Shown: positions 1 through 9,539 of the stretch, in pieces | Numbering within the stretch: position 1 is the stretch's first letter | Layout: every line of letters begins with the position of its first letter | Source of the DNA: Pseudoalteromonas sp. OOF1S-7 | GTDB taxonomy: Bacteria > Pseudomonadota > Gammaproteobacteria > Enterobacterales > Alteromonadaceae | Direction of reading: 5' to 3' | NCBI RefSeq assembly: GCF_022347765.1 | Contig: NZ_JAKRFZ010000004.1 | Coordinates: 248,001-312,000 of the forward strand | DNA length: 64,000 bases | The notes under the pieces: model-generated | Told to the model about the DNA's origin: nothing | Databases searched by the model: none | The model's input: the letters and a program-made list of their open reading frames with translations, nothing else | Made by a program: the position numbers and the translations under genes

Positions 1-848
1 GCTTTGACCCCATCGAGTACCCTTATGTGTATCTGGCACCGGTTAATACCGGTGTAAAAACCCCATTTTCAGGCGATGATACCCGCCTGACGCATTATGG
101 GTTTGGCAAGTATTCGGGTCAGTATGGCATGGTCTTGTTGTCCAGATATCCCATCAAACAAGACCAGGTAAGAACGTTTCAGCACTTTTTATGGAAAGAC
201 ATGCCTGGTAACCTGATGCCGACCCAGCCAGATGGCAGCAGCTGGTATTCTGCAAAAGAGGTATCCGCCATGCGCTTGTCGTCAAAATCCCATTGGGACA
301 TCCCGGTCCAGATCTGTAACAAGCAAGTCAATGTACTGGCCAGCCACCCGACACCGCCGGTGTTTGACGGTCCGGAAGACAGAAACGGAAAACGTAATCA
401 CGATGAGCTGAGGTTGTGGAAAGACTATATCAGCGCCACGGGTAACGAATACCTGTATGACGACAAGGGACAAACAGGGGGATTTACTGATACGTCATTT
501 GTCATCCTGGGCGACCTGAATGCCAGCTCGGTTGATGGTGATGCGTATCCGGGTGCCATTGATCAGCTACTTAAACACCCTCGCGTCAATGATTACCCGG
601 CACCGACGTCGCAAGGCGGGCAACTGAATAAACCCGAAAACAAGCATGGCGCTACACACACCGCGCACTGGGGTATGCGAGCAGACTATGTCCTGCCCTC
701 TGCAGACCTTGCCGTTACCGTCAGCGGCGTGTTTTGGCCTGCAAGCCATGAAGCGGGCGCAGAGTTGGTGGCCGACAGAGCCGCTTCATCCGATCATCGT
801 CTGGTCTGGGTCGATATTACCCTACCGGCTTTGCAATGCGATAAGTGA
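1..848 (+). CDS. Endonuclease/exonuclease/phosphatase (EEP) family protein, 5'-truncated by window edge
   Basis: The reading frame is open from the first bases of the window, so the true start lies upstream; a GTG at 27 is an internal codon. The visible part carries EEP-superfamily motifs: GDLNA (near codon 173 from base 1) and a C-terminal SSDHRLVWVDI, matching the family GDxN and SDH motifs that hold the metal and catalytic histidine. Members hydrolyse phosphodiester or phosphomonoester bonds in nucleic acids, lipids or sugars, and many marine homologues are secreted. The substrate cannot be told from this fragment. It stops at 848 just before a strong hairpin and is convergent with the next gene. 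Confidence 0.8.
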   Translation, partial: FDPIEYPYVYLAPVNTGVKTPFSGDDTRLTHYGFGKYSGQYGMVLLSRYPIKQDQVRTFQHFLWKDMPGNLMPTQPDGSSWYSAKEVSAMRLSSKSHWDIPVQICNKQVNVLASHPTPPVFDGPEDRNGKRNHDELRLWKDYISATGNEYLYDDKGQTGGFTDTSFVILGDLNASSVDGDAYPGAIDQLLKHPRVNDYPAPTSQGGQLNKPENKHGATHTAHWGMRADYVLPSADLAVTVSGVFWPASHEAGAELVADRAASSDHRLVWVDITLPALQCDK

Positions 849-862
849 GTACAACAGGTAAA

Positions 863-921
863 AGGCAAAACGCTTTTGCCTGTATAGCCGGTTTTGAGAA
901 ACCACATCAGCAAAACCGGCT
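863..921. terminator. Two stacked hairpins between convergent genes
   Basis: AGGCAAAA/TTTTGCCT (863-870 and 874-881) forms an 8-bp stem with a 3-nt loop. AGCCGGTTTTG/CAAAACCGGCT (886-896 and 911-921) forms a perfect 11-bp stem. They lie between the stop at 848 and the minus-strand stop at 925, so they probably end transcription from both sides. The U-tracts are short, so efficiency is uncertain. Confidence 0.55.
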
Positions 922-924
922 CCC

Positions 925-1440
925 CTATTTGCTAAAGTCAGAAGCCTTTTTTGTCAGCTGTTTAACCCTGGCCTTGACCGAAGGCGCTTCGTCTTGCAGC
1001 GCACACGCTAATAGTTGCTGAACTTCCGGGCGATATTCACAGTGCTGACGGGCGAGTTCGTAAAAACCTTGATAGCTCCAGGCCCTGACAAACTTATTGT
1101 CGGCTGATATGCAAGCGCGTATAAAAGACTCAACCACTTGCTTGTCGTTATTGCTTATCGGTAAATAAGGCAGGCACTGGAGCAGATGTAATTTTGCCTG
1201 CCAATCTTTAATGGTGGATAAACGACGAAACAACAGTGAGACGTCCTTTTCCTTAATGGCGCCGGATGCATGCAGATGGTGTTTAAGCAGCCAGGTTGCG
1301 CCCGCCTGCAGCGCTACCTGTTCGAGTAATATAATGAGTGTGCTGCTCAGTGCTTTATCATCTTTGAAGACGCCAAAAGTCTCCTCTAGATACGCCACTG
1401 ATTTACCATCCCACTTAATGAGATACTGCTCAAGCGTCAT
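925..1440 (-). CDS. Hypothetical HEAT-like alpha-helical protein (171 aa)
   Basis: An all-helical sequence with short helical pairs reminiscent of HEAT repeats, for example RAWSYQGFYELARQH and a final stretch with PSVKARVKQLTKK. No signal peptide or membrane segment is visible, so it is probably cytoplasmic. Its start overlaps the 3' end of the upstream DsbA-family gene by 11 bp, which suggests translational coupling in a two-gene operon. I do not recognise a specific family. HEAT-like proteins usually serve as protein-protein adaptors; that is inference from fold only. Confidence 0.65.
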   Translation of the reverse strand: MTLEQYLIKWDGKSVAYLEETFGVFKDDKALSSTLIILLEQVALQAGATWLLKHHLHASGAIKEKDVSLLFRRLSTIKDWQAKLHLLQCLPYLPISNNDKQVVESFIRACISADNKFVRAWSYQGFYELARQHCEYRPEVQQLLACALQDEAPSVKARVKQLTKKASDFSK

Positions 1441-2047
1441 TGCATATTGTCTCTAATCGCTGCTCAAGGTCGCCCGCGTGACAAAACCCCAAAGCAAGGG
1501 GATATGCATGGTCTTTGTCGTTAATATAAAACAACGCCGGATAGCCACTTACCTGCAGCTGACGGGCTATCTGCAAATGCTGCTGAAATTGTGTTTCGGT
1601 TGCAGCTGACTTAAGCGTGGCCTCAAAAGCAATCTCATCTAACCCAATGGACCTGGCACATGCAATCAGGGTTTTATCCAGCGATGGATTTTTAGCTTGT
1701 AAGTAATAGGCTGCCTGGATGGCTTTGACCATTTCCATGGCGCTGTGTGCTTGTAAGCTTTGTGCTGCAATCACGGCCCGGCAAGCCTGGTAAGTCGCAC
1801 GTATAGGGGTATTGAGCTGCCAAAAGTCATGGTTAAATGCTACCTGGGTTTTGCGCTCTATTTGCACCCAGTAAGAGGCGATGGTGTCTCTGAGTGCCGG
1901 ATCCATCGGCTCGGTTGTGTCGGGTGCCAGGCCACCCATAACCCAACTAAGCTCGGCCCCAAGACGGTTGGACAAAAACAACTCTAACTCTGGCTGAAAG
2001 CCATAGCACCAGCCACACATAGGGTCCATAACATAGATAAACTGCAT
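1430..2047 (-). CDS. DsbA-family thiol oxidoreductase (FrnE-like)
   Basis: 205 aa with a redox CGWC motif at residues 11-14 (DPMCGWCYGF), directly after the first beta strand of a thioredoxin fold, and a long helical insertion as in DsbA/FrnE/2-hydroxychromene isomerase relatives. The cis-proline loop is seen late as VSGYPALF (around residue 167). There is no signal peptide, so unlike true DsbA it should act in the cytoplasm, as FrnE-type proteins do. It is the first gene of a pair with the overlapping HEAT-like gene. The physiological substrate is unknown. Confidence 0.8.
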   Translation of the reverse strand: MQFIYVMDPMCGWCYGFQPELELFLSNRLGAELSWVMGGLAPDTTEPMDPALRDTIASYWVQIERKTQVAFNHDFWQLNTPIRATYQACRAVIAAQSLQAHSAMEMVKAIQAAYYLQAKNPSLDKTLIACARSIGLDEIAFEATLKSAATETQFQQHLQIARQLQVSGYPALFYINDKDHAYPLALGFCHAGDLEQRLETICNDA

Positions 2048-2331
2048 TACTTTCTCACTTGAGGTCGCTTAACCATAGTCACTATACCTCTTTTGAGCAG
2101 CCCGCCAGCACCTTTGGTGGCAGATAAATAACAGACGTAATCATCGCAAAGTGCTGGAGCTTACACAACATACCACCTCCTACTGGAGTCGGCCTTGGGG
2201 TTAGGAAATCTTTGAATCTTAAGGCGTGCATTTTCGCTCCCTGAGCATCTTTTAAGAAAGTTGAGGGCCCTCATTGCAAAGAGTCCCTGAACTATTTGCA
2301 TCTTAGCGAAAGAATGAACGTTTGTCTCACT
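2048..2331. other. Intergenic stretch with one possible 49-codon minus-strand ORF
   Basis: No recognisable gene. An ATG at 2231 on the minus strand opens a 49-codon frame ending with TAG at 2082-2084, 35 bp before the DsbA-family start. It contains a glycine cluster (TPVGGGM) near residue 18. No clear ribosome binding site was seen. It may equally be leader sequence for the oxidoreductase operon. Confidence 0.2.
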
Positions 2332-2348
2332 GACATCAGGTTGTATCT

Positions 2349-3332
2349 TTAAACCACATAATCAACCTGCTGGACAAGACCTGGCTTTCCATCTTCATCG
2401 AGATAAAAACCCGATTTGCGAACAGCCCCTTGTAACTCCCCACCGTTTCTGATGTTCATAGGCGTGTCTACATTTTGCAGTGCAATGGCCCCTATATTGG
2501 CATCACTAAGTGACATTAACTCGTCCTGCTCAGTGTTTTTAATCCAGATTTTGAGGCTATCGAAGATGGCGTCATTTTCATCAATAAAGCCGTTACCATC
2601 GTCATCATACTGAGCCAGATCGGCGAATCCATTACCACTCAGTGCACCAAAAAGTTCTTTGCCATCGTCGATTTGGTTATTGTGATTAAGGTCCAGTGCC
2701 AGATACCCATAGCCCTTTTTCAGCTGAGCAAAGTTGTCTGCCTGACCATCGGCATCGATATCAAAGTCCATACGCTCAGTATCCAGCTCAACGGCCCGGT
2801 TGGTAAAACTAATGATCAGGGGATCTTTCATATTGACGTTTTCTATGGTGCGTACATAACTGGTGTAGGATTGTTCAAAGACAGATTTAAAAGCAAAACT
2901 GACTTGCTGGCCATTTTCCAGACGAATTTGTCCATCCGCTTTAAAGATGTTGGACTGACTCTCATGAGCAAACCGCTCAACCAGCACCTCTGTAGGGGGA
3001 GTTTCTTCTGCAGCTGACATAATCTGTGACATTTCTGCATGTGAAATATCTTTACCAACCTCAGCGTCATACCACTCTACGTCACTGCCTGCGAGCTTTT
3101 CTACCAGTAATTTCAAGATATACATCCTGGCACTGGTTTGCATATCCAGCTCCGTTGCTGTGCTGTCTACCTCTGCAACTTCCCCCGGCACGACCTGACC
3201 CCCATTGCCAGATCGTGCCGGGTTAACATTTTCAGAAACTGACGATTCAGTTATTTCGGTTCGTTTTTCATATACATGGGTCTGACCCTCATGTTTGTTA
3301 CTCATATTGACTTGTGCATTTTCAATTTTCAT
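2349..3332 (-). CDS. EF-hand-like calcium-binding hypothetical protein
   Basis: About 327 aa from the ATG at 3332, which has GGAGGAG 4 nt upstream; an ATG at 3353 is also possible but has no better site. The first ~130 residues are polar and low complexity. The C-terminal half contains repeated DxDxDG-type calcium loops: DIDADGQAD, DLNHNNQIDDG and DDDGNGFIDEND, followed by FDSLKIW. This loop pattern is common in large uncharacterised proteins of Vibrio and Pseudoalteromonas. No signal peptide is seen, so export, if any, would need another route. Function unknown; calcium binding is inferred from the loops. Confidence 0.7.
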   Translation of the reverse strand: MKIENAQVNMSNKHEGQTHVYEKRTEITESSVSENVNPARSGNGGQVVPGEVAEVDSTATELDMQTSARMYILKLLVEKLAGSDVEWYDAEVGKDISHAEMSQIMSAAEETPPTEVLVERFAHESQSNIFKADGQIRLENGQQVSFAFKSVFEQSYTSYVRTIENVNMKDPLIISFTNRAVELDTERMDFDIDADGQADNFAQLKKGYGYLALDLNHNNQIDDGKELFGALSGNGFADLAQYDDDGNGFIDENDAIFDSLKIWIKNTEQDELMSLSDANIGAIALQNVDTPMNIRNGGELQGAVRKSGFYLDEDGKPGLVQQVDYVV

Positions 3333-3425
3333 AGCTCCTCCGCGCCCATCCATGTGGTTTTTTATCGGCTAAGCTGAACAAAAATCAAGCACAAATTTCA
3401 ACGAATATGCTTACTGCGCCAACCG

Positions 3426-4310
3426 CTAATCCTTGTGCTTTATTACCGGCAGTACTTCAGCAGTTTCTGCATCTAGCATCTGCAAAACATGCTCATAACC
3501 ATAACCCGGCTGCCAGCCCAGTTGTTGTTGCGCAGCTGAGGAGTCATACACCCTATCCAAAGAATCAGGTAGGGCCCAGCCACGTTGTTCAAACGCCAAC
3601 AAAAGTTGCGGGCATTTTTCGATGATCACCTTGCTGGCTTGCTGAAACAGGCCTGCTTGGTCGTCGCGGCTAAAGGGCGTTGCACCAGAAATGATAAAAC
3701 GTTTAAAGCCTGGCAGGCGTTTTTTGATAGCACACAGATGTGCACTGGCAACATCCCGGGCGTCGATACCACGTGTTAGTCTGTAAACAGCCATCAGGTC
3801 AGCGGGTTCGGGAAAACAGCGGGACATCTGTAGCACAGTCACAGGAAGCCTGAATTCCCTTGCAATGTCTGCTAATGTTCGCTCTGCCCGTATTTTACTG
3901 TGATGATAAATGGACTTAGGCTGTGGCTGAGTATGTTCTGTCACCCAACCTGCCACCCCTTTGGGGGTAGATGCATAACCATAGAGTGCGGTGGTACTGG
4001 TGAAAACAAAGTGTCTTATACCTGCTTTGACACCCATCAATGCCACTTGCTCCGTTGCATCGACATTAATACTTTGAAACGCATCGTCATCAACAACCCC
4101 GACATGCGGTGCATGCAATGCTGCCGTATGAACTATCACCTCTACCCCGTCAAGCGCGCGACTTAACAGCTGACTATCTCTTATGTCACCGACAAAATCT
4201 GCTGTTGAGCAAGGTGTTTTATCAAACCCAATCACCTGGTGCTCTCGCATGAGTTTAATGTAGATGGCGCGTCCAACCCTGCCCGCAGAGCCCGTTACCA
4301 GCACTTTCAT
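3426..4310 (-). CDS. NAD(P)-dependent epimerase/dehydratase (extended SDR)
   Basis: 294 aa from the ATG at 4310 (MKVLVTGSAGRVG); an upstream ATG at 4343 would add 11 residues ahead of the usual family start. TGSAGRVG is the glycine-rich Rossmann motif for the dinucleotide. YHHSK (about residue 135) is the catalytic YxxxK with STT upstream (TSTTALYG) as the active-site serine/threonine. The family acts on nucleotide sugars or other hydroxylated substrates in the cytoplasm. The substrate is not evident from neighbours, which are unrelated. Confidence 0.85.
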   Translation of the reverse strand: MKVLVTGSAGRVGRAIYIKLMREHQVIGFDKTPCSTADFVGDIRDSQLLSRALDGVEVIVHTAALHAPHVGVVDDDAFQSINVDATEQVALMGVKAGIRHFVFTSTTALYGYASTPKGVAGWVTEHTQPQPKSIYHHSKIRAERTLADIAREFRLPVTVLQMSRCFPEPADLMAVYRLTRGIDARDVASAHLCAIKKRLPGFKRFIISGATPFSRDDQAGLFQQASKVIIEKCPQLLLAFEQRGWALPDSLDRVYDSSAAQQQLGWQPGYGYEHVLQMLDAETAEVLPVIKHKD

Positions 4311-4441
4311 TGTATAAACCTTATTATTGACCAAGGAGCACAAGGCCCCTTTTAAACCAGGAACAGGCGAGCACTTTACAGTCCTGATCAGGCAACATCA
4401 ATATGCAACGCCTCATACAGAGGCATTGCTTGCTATCTTGG

Positions 4442-5638
4442 TCACATAAAGGCGGGCAAGACGCGCTCAGCCATGAGCTGAAGCGTGCTGTTTTCTCTGC
4501 GACTGGCGGTCACAACAGCAATAAGATCCAGTTCTTCAACCAGGATAATATACTGACCACCTCCCCCCTGAGCGGAGGCACTGTAAAACTGCTTGTCGCC
4601 ACTTTTTAGTTCAGCATTCCACCAGTAATAGCCATATCCCTGCTTTGACACGTCTTTACCCCCGCCAAACATATCCTCATCTCCGGTATACAGGTGCGGA
4701 CTTATGGCCTTGGCAATGTAATCCTGCGGGATTAATTGCTCACCCTGCCATTTTCCTTTGTTTTGGGTCAAAGTACCCCATTTCAGCATATCCCGTGATG
4801 TCATGCTCACCCGCCAGCCGGCTTCAGGCAGGCCATTATCGGCATGCTGCCAGCGATATTGACTAATCCCCAGTTTATCGAGCAGCTCTTTTTTAATAAA
4901 CGCTTGTGCGCTCCCAGGCACAACCGCGTCAATAACATGCATTACCAGCATTGGGTCATCCTGATATTTAAAGGTCAGTGATTCCGTACTGATCGGTGCA
5001 CTACGCTCAAGCAGTGCTTGCGCATGCTGCTGCCCCTTCAATTGTTTTGAAACGTTCTCTAGCGCTTCCTGGTGTGCGTCACTCAGCCGCACGCCAGAAC
5101 GCATGGTCAGCGCCATATTGAGGGTGATTTTTTCGCTACCTGGTGTAAGCTTGGCGCGATCCAGCTCTTTTAGAAAACCCACTAGAGGTTTATCCAAATC
5201 CTTCATGCTCAGATAACCCAACTGGATAGCACGACCCAGTGCCAAAGCGGTATATACCTTAGTGGCAGAAGCCTGATAGTGAGGCAGATTGATGCGGCCG
5301 CGAGAAAAATAAGATTCCAAAACCAGCTTGCCCTTATGTGAGATAAGCAGACTGTCAAAATGACCATGTGTCTTGCTGGCGATTTCTTTTGCCAGACTCA
5401 GCAGCAACTCTTTATTACCACCATCGGCACCCAGAATGCCAACTTCCACACCATCACCTCTTTGCTTTGGAGCCGCATCAATAAATGCATGCTCGAGTTC
5501 AGCGACATCCCGATAGCCTCCTTTCAACTCCGCTGCGGTTGCTTCAACAGGCTGCGCACCATTTGCTATTGCGAAATGACTGACACTGCTGAAGATGGCA
5601 GCCGAAATTAAATAAGTAACGAGTTTATTTTTGCTCAT
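4442..5638 (-). CDS. Serine hydrolase of the beta-lactamase/class C (PBP-like) fold, exported
   Basis: 398 aa from the ATG at 5638, preceded by a strong AGGAGGG site. The N-terminus (MSKNKLVTYLISAAIFSSVS) is a signal peptide with probable cleavage after AIA. SATK (around residue 125) is the nucleophile SxxK motif of beta-lactamase-family hydrolases. Members include esterases, D-peptidases and penicillin-binding-protein relatives. GGGGQYI near the C-terminus fits the KTG-like strand region. It is monocistronic with an AT-rich region upstream. True beta-lactamase activity is not implied. Confidence 0.82.
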   Translation of the reverse strand: MSKNKLVTYLISAAIFSSVSHFAIANGAQPVEATAAELKGGYRDVAELEHAFIDAAPKQRGDGVEVGILGADGGNKELLLSLAKEIASKTHGHFDSLLISHKGKLVLESYFSRGRINLPHYQASATKVYTALALGRAIQLGYLSMKDLDKPLVGFLKELDRAKLTPGSEKITLNMALTMRSGVRLSDAHQEALENVSKQLKGQQHAQALLERSAPISTESLTFKYQDDPMLVMHVIDAVVPGSAQAFIKKELLDKLGISQYRWQHADNGLPEAGWRVSMTSRDMLKWGTLTQNKGKWQGEQLIPQDYIAKAISPHLYTGDEDMFGGGKDVSKQGYGYYWWNAELKSGDKQFYSASAQGGGGQYIILVEELDLIAVVTASRRENSTLQLMAERVLPAFM

Positions 5639-6006
5639 GTTAACCCTCCTGTTTTGAACAAGCGGCAAAGTTAGCGAAACCCGACATAAAAGACCTGATT
5701 TACCCGTGATTTCTTCATGACCTCGTTACCAACAAAATAACATATCAATAAATATCAAGTTCTTAAGTTGATGAATTGCGATTTTGACTGCCATCTTTTC
5801 TGGCAAATTTGGTTCCCGGACAACATTGGTATGTATTGTGGCGTTTTCCAGCCATCCCTAAATATCTCGCCATACCCACTAAACACGCTGTATGTTGTTC
5901 TTTTGCAACCCTCCCGTCACACCAAAGTACGGCACTGTCATTCAGCACATTGCCGGACGGTCGTTTCTTGACTAGACTCCCAATATCATCACTAATTTAC
6001 CCTTAT
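5639..6006. other. Intergenic region between divergent genes
   Basis: About 370 bp between the divergent hydrolase and solute-binding-protein genes. The half nearest the hydrolase is AT-rich and should hold its promoter. No convincing gene, RNA or operator was recognised; frames in both strands here lack plausible start sites and family features. Confidence 0.4.
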
Positions 6007-6786
6007 ATGCTACGCGTTATCTGTTTTTGCCTGTCAGTTTTTTCGTCAGTGGTGCTATCAAGCAACGACAAGCTGGTATTGATCGCCGGAGATAACTGGT
6101 GCCCGGTTAATTGTGGCGAAACGGACCAAAACAAAGGTTTTATGATTGATGTTGCCACCGAAGCGCTGGCCATTTCGGGCTATCAGGTCCGCTATATCGA
6201 AATGCCCTGGCTCAGAGCCATTCAGCAGGCAAGAGAAGGAAAAGTACATGCTATCGTGGGGGCGTTCAAAGACGACGCACCAGATTTTTATTTCCCAAAA
6301 GTCCCTATTCTAAAACTGAGCCCAAATACCTTATTCACTTTGTCAGACAGTACATGGGTCTATAAAAATCGGCACTCACTCAATAAGATTCGCCTTGGAG
6401 CAGTACAAGGCTATGACTATGGTAATTTGCTAAATGCCTATATTAAGTCACATCGCAGCTCACCCAACACTTATATAACCCTGTTAACGGGTGATAATGT
6501 GGTAACACGCAGCCTCAAACTGTTAACCAGCAAACGCATCGACGCCTACGTCGATGCCGGCCCCGTTGTCTGGTATCAGGCAAAGCAGCTCGGGATCGGT
6601 GATAAAATAAAATCCGTCGGTTCAATCAGTCCTCTGGAGCCTGCCTATATCGCTTTTTCTCCCCGCCTTACTGACAGCGAGCAACTGACTCTGGCATTGG
6701 ACTTAGGAGTGCTCAGATTACAGCTGGATGGTCGCCTGGCTAATATTGCAAAAAAGTATGGATTGCAGGAAGAGTACTTTAGATAG
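6007..6786 (+). CDS. Periplasmic solute-binding protein, type 2 (amino-acid ABC-like)
   Basis: 259 aa starting at MLRVICFCLS, a short signal peptide that is cleaved around SSVVLSS; an in-frame start about 200 bp upstream would add a non-conserved leader and is rejected. The mature part has the PBP2 pattern: LIAGDNWCPVNC, DVATEALAISGYQVRY, MPWLRAIQQAREG and IVGAF. Such stand-alone proteins of Alteromonadales lack ABC partner genes, as here, and may act in sensing or uptake of small amino-acid-like ligands. The ligand is not predictable. Confidence 0.8.
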   Translation: MLRVICFCLSVFSSVVLSSNDKLVLIAGDNWCPVNCGETDQNKGFMIDVATEALAISGYQVRYIEMPWLRAIQQAREGKVHAIVGAFKDDAPDFYFPKVPILKLSPNTLFTLSDSTWVYKNRHSLNKIRLGAVQGYDYGNLLNAYIKSHRSSPNTYITLLTGDNVVTRSLKLLTSKRIDAYVDAGPVVWYQAKQLGIGDKIKSVGSISPLEPAYIAFSPRLTDSEQLTLALDLGVLRLQLDGRLANIAKKYGLQEEYFR

Positions 6787-6973
6787 ACAGCTCAAGTTAA
6801 ATGCCATATTCAAAATATGTACTCTGGTATTCATTTATCGCCTGCTAACAGGGCCATTACTCAAAAAGGCAATTATCTGCTGGCACGGTCTTTTTATAGT
6901 TGATAAATAGCAAAACTAATGTGTCAGGATGCTTGCGGCCCGATAGTGTTCAGGCCACAAATAAAGCAGCTAT

Positions 6974-9370
6974 CTAGAATTGATAATTGATACTAAAGGA
7001 GGTCGTACGACCATTGATAGTACGCGCCCGAATAATACCCGAGTCAGGAATAATACCTTCTTCTGCTTCTGTGATCCCTACCGCATTAAACAGATTGTTG
7101 ACGTTGAGCGATAAAGACAAGTCATCGGTCATATCATAGCTGGCAAATGCATTAACCTGGGTGTAGCCATCGAATTTCAGCGCATTATTATCCTGTGCGT
7201 AGGCATCGGTTGAGCCAAGCAGGCTTAAACCCACTGCGCCTTGTGCCATGTTGTAACGCGCCATCAAAGAGTAAATAAAATCTGCCTGGCGCCTTGGCGT
7301 GTTGCCCACCACCTCAGGTGACAACGCATCTTTGGCGATCTCGGCGTCCGTCCAGGTCAGGCTGCCTCTGAAATCAAAGGAGCCAACAAAGTACACCCCT
7401 TCAAGTTCAATGCCATGCGCTTCATATTCACGGTCGAAAAAGCGCTGGCTGGTGGCTTCAAAGTTTTGCTCTTCGGTTTGCGCATAAAAAGCGGTGGCAA
7501 ACACACTGCCGTTTTCAAGCCGTTGCTTCAAACCAAATTCAAGCTGAGTTACTTCGTCAATGGCGTCTTCCTTTGCCACACTGCCGTCTGCATTCACTTT
7601 GCCAAACAACAGACGATCCGCATTTGCTCTGGCCCCTTCACTGAAACGCCCAAACACCGCCCGCGTTGGACTCAACTGATAATTAGCACCGAGGGAGTAG
7701 CTGGTGTAATGCCAGTCGTAATCAACGAGTGACGGATTAGCCAAATCTATGCCCGCAACCTGCTCTTCAGGTTTTGAAATCGCGCCATCGGCATTCACAT
7801 CCCGCTGCGATACCACAGCCCCCGTATAGGTGCCCGAGGCTTCACCCGAGTCGTAACGCACACTGGCATCAACGGTTAAATCGCCCACCTGAGAGGAAAC
7901 CGCCAGATAAGGCGCACGCGTTGAATAGTCTGTATTGTAATTACGCTGACAGCAATTGCCCCAGGCAGGTGTCCCGTATGCGTACAAGCCATTGTCAGAA
8001 AAAGCGGTGCCATCGGCTGCAAAGACATCCAAAAGCGCTGCATTCTGCCCTTTTAACTCCAGCAGGTAAGAGTTCCACAGCCAGGACATTTCAATGGCCT
8101 GCTCTGATGCAAAATAGCCAAAGGTTAAAGCGGTATCGCCCAGCTGTTTGGTCAGCTTAATGTCGTTAACCAGCGAGCCAAAGTCCTGCATCTCAACATC
8201 AAAAGTATGGATCCGCATCAGATTATCGTCGCTGAATTTGCTACCCGCGCTTGCACCATTCGCATATTTTAATGTCGCGCCCTCACCGGCGATGCTCTCG
8301 GCGATAGACTGGGCACTGCCCACTTCAGCCGGAAAAGGCGCATTAAACGTGCCTTTTACCTTGGCTATTCTAAACCGGTTTTCAATTTTCCAGTCGTTGC
8401 TCAGCTCAAAGCTGGCCTCAACGCCAACGCTGTCTACCTGAGGGTGCATGCCATCACGCATATCCCCACGGCGCACTTCGTTGTTGGCACCCAGCCCCTG
8501 TGTTTGGGTAAACAAAACCGAATGCGGCGTATCTGACAAGGCATCAAATCCCGGCAGTGAGTCGCCATTGGCATACATGGGCATAGGTAAGTAGCCGGTT
8601 GAGCGGTCATCCAGGTGCTTGAGGTAGACTCTGACATAGCCCGACTCAAATTCTTTGGTCAGATTGGCTTTAACCTGCCCGCCCTTGTTGCCGGTATAAC
8701 CGGTATCACGCGACCCTTCACCTTGACGTACAAATCCACCGATATGGAATCGGACGGTGTCGGACAGATAGGTGCCAAATTCAAAGTCGGTTCTGAATTC
8801 GTCATAATCAAGACCCAGAGTCGTTGCAATGCTACCCGATTCGCTTTCACCCGTTTTAGAAATAAAGTTGATGATCCCACCCGGCGCGTTACTGGCGGCA
8901 GTCGAAGCCGAGCCGCCACGGATGGACTCAATTGATTGCACCGTATTATCCAGGCGCATAAAAATATCAGCATTGCCGAATGCAATATCGCCAAACTGTA
9001 ATACGGGCAAGCCATCTTCTTGCAATTGCAGGAACTTCGCTCCACCGGCCGCAACCGGTAGTCCGCGTACAGCAATGTTTGCATTGCCCTCTCCCCCAGT
9101 TGACTCTGATCTCACCCCAGGCAACAAGCGGAAAGCTTCGGCTGTGGTTCTGGGTGTCGCGACGCTTATCTGCTGAGCAGAAATGCTACTGACAGACACA
9201 CTGGATGCCATCACGGTGCGCCGTTGTGGCACGCCTGTCACAATGATTTTTTCCAGCTCATTCTGAGCCTGTGCATTTGCTTGGTCCTGGCTCTGTTGTG
9301 CCCACACTGTGGGGCTAAGCGCCAGAGTCAGTGCACTGAGTGCAAACCAACCGGGAGTGTATGTTGTCAT
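6974..9370 (-). CDS. scrO: TonB-dependent outer-membrane receptor, probable sucrose receptor
   Basis: 798 aa from the ATG at 9370, with GAGG upstream; a TTG 21 bp earlier is rejected. A signal peptide ends at AQQ. The plug domain follows (EKIIVTGVPQRR, PGVRSESTGG, NIAVRGLPV), then a long beta-barrel ending in the aromatic SFSINYQF typical of barrel termini. It imports ligand with energy from TonB-ExbBD. A perfect 16-bp palindrome at 9429-9444 upstream matches the one before the sucrose phosphorylase gene, which links it to sucrose uptake. This agrees with published descriptions of ScrR regulons in Alteromonadales. The substrate is inferred from context. Confidence 0.82.
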   Translation of the reverse strand: MTTYTPGWFALSALTLALSPTVWAQQSQDQANAQAQNELEKIIVTGVPQRRTVMASSVSVSSISAQQISVATPRTTAEAFRLLPGVRSESTGGEGNANIAVRGLPVAAGGAKFLQLQEDGLPVLQFGDIAFGNADIFMRLDNTVQSIESIRGGSASTAASNAPGGIINFISKTGESESGSIATTLGLDYDEFRTDFEFGTYLSDTVRFHIGGFVRQGEGSRDTGYTGNKGGQVKANLTKEFESGYVRVYLKHLDDRSTGYLPMPMYANGDSLPGFDALSDTPHSVLFTQTQGLGANNEVRRGDMRDGMHPQVDSVGVEASFELSNDWKIENRFRIAKVKGTFNAPFPAEVGSAQSIAESIAGEGATLKYANGASAGSKFSDDNLMRIHTFDVEMQDFGSLVNDIKLTKQLGDTALTFGYFASEQAIEMSWLWNSYLLELKGQNAALLDVFAADGTAFSDNGLYAYGTPAWGNCCQRNYNTDYSTRAPYLAVSSQVGDLTVDASVRYDSGEASGTYTGAVVSQRDVNADGAISKPEEQVAGIDLANPSLVDYDWHYTSYSLGANYQLSPTRAVFGRFSEGARANADRLLFGKVNADGSVAKEDAIDEVTQLEFGLKQRLENGSVFATAFYAQTEEQNFEATSQRFFDREYEAHGIELEGVYFVGSFDFRGSLTWTDAEIAKDALSPEVVGNTPRRQADFIYSLMARYNMAQGAVGLSLLGSTDAYAQDNNALKFDGYTQVNAFASYDMTDDLSLSLNVNNLFNAVGITEAEEGIIPDSGIIRARTINGRTTSFSINYQF

Positions 9371-9428
9371 AATGTGCCTCGTTGTTGTCAATTATATATT
9401 GCTGGCACCACATTAAGTGGATTTTGTT

Positions 9429-9444
9429 ACTTAATCGATTAAGT
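9429..9444. promoter_or_regulatory. LacI-type operator (ScrR box) upstream of the TonB receptor
   Basis: ACTTAATCGATTAAGT is a perfect 16-bp palindrome with the central CG typical of LacI-family operators. It lies about 58 bp upstream of the receptor start, and its core recurs at 10858-10875. The LacI-type gene at 12394-13437 is the obvious regulator. Confidence 0.75.
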
Positions 9445-9539
9445 AAGTTAGCAAATATTTGTCGCTTTGCAATCAAAAAATTACACACGACGGGTTTCTA
9501 GTTAGATAACGCTATGATTTAGTTTTAAAAGTATTTGAG

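Noticed and set aside
4442..5638. Antibiotic-resistance beta-lactamase
   Set aside because: It has the SxxK fold motif, but this family is mostly esterases and peptidases, and no clear class C YxN/KTG set was confirmed.
5763..5948. Minus-strand frame between the hydrolase and binding-protein genes
   Set aside because: No start site, atypical composition and no family resemblance; it overlaps the leader of the next gene.
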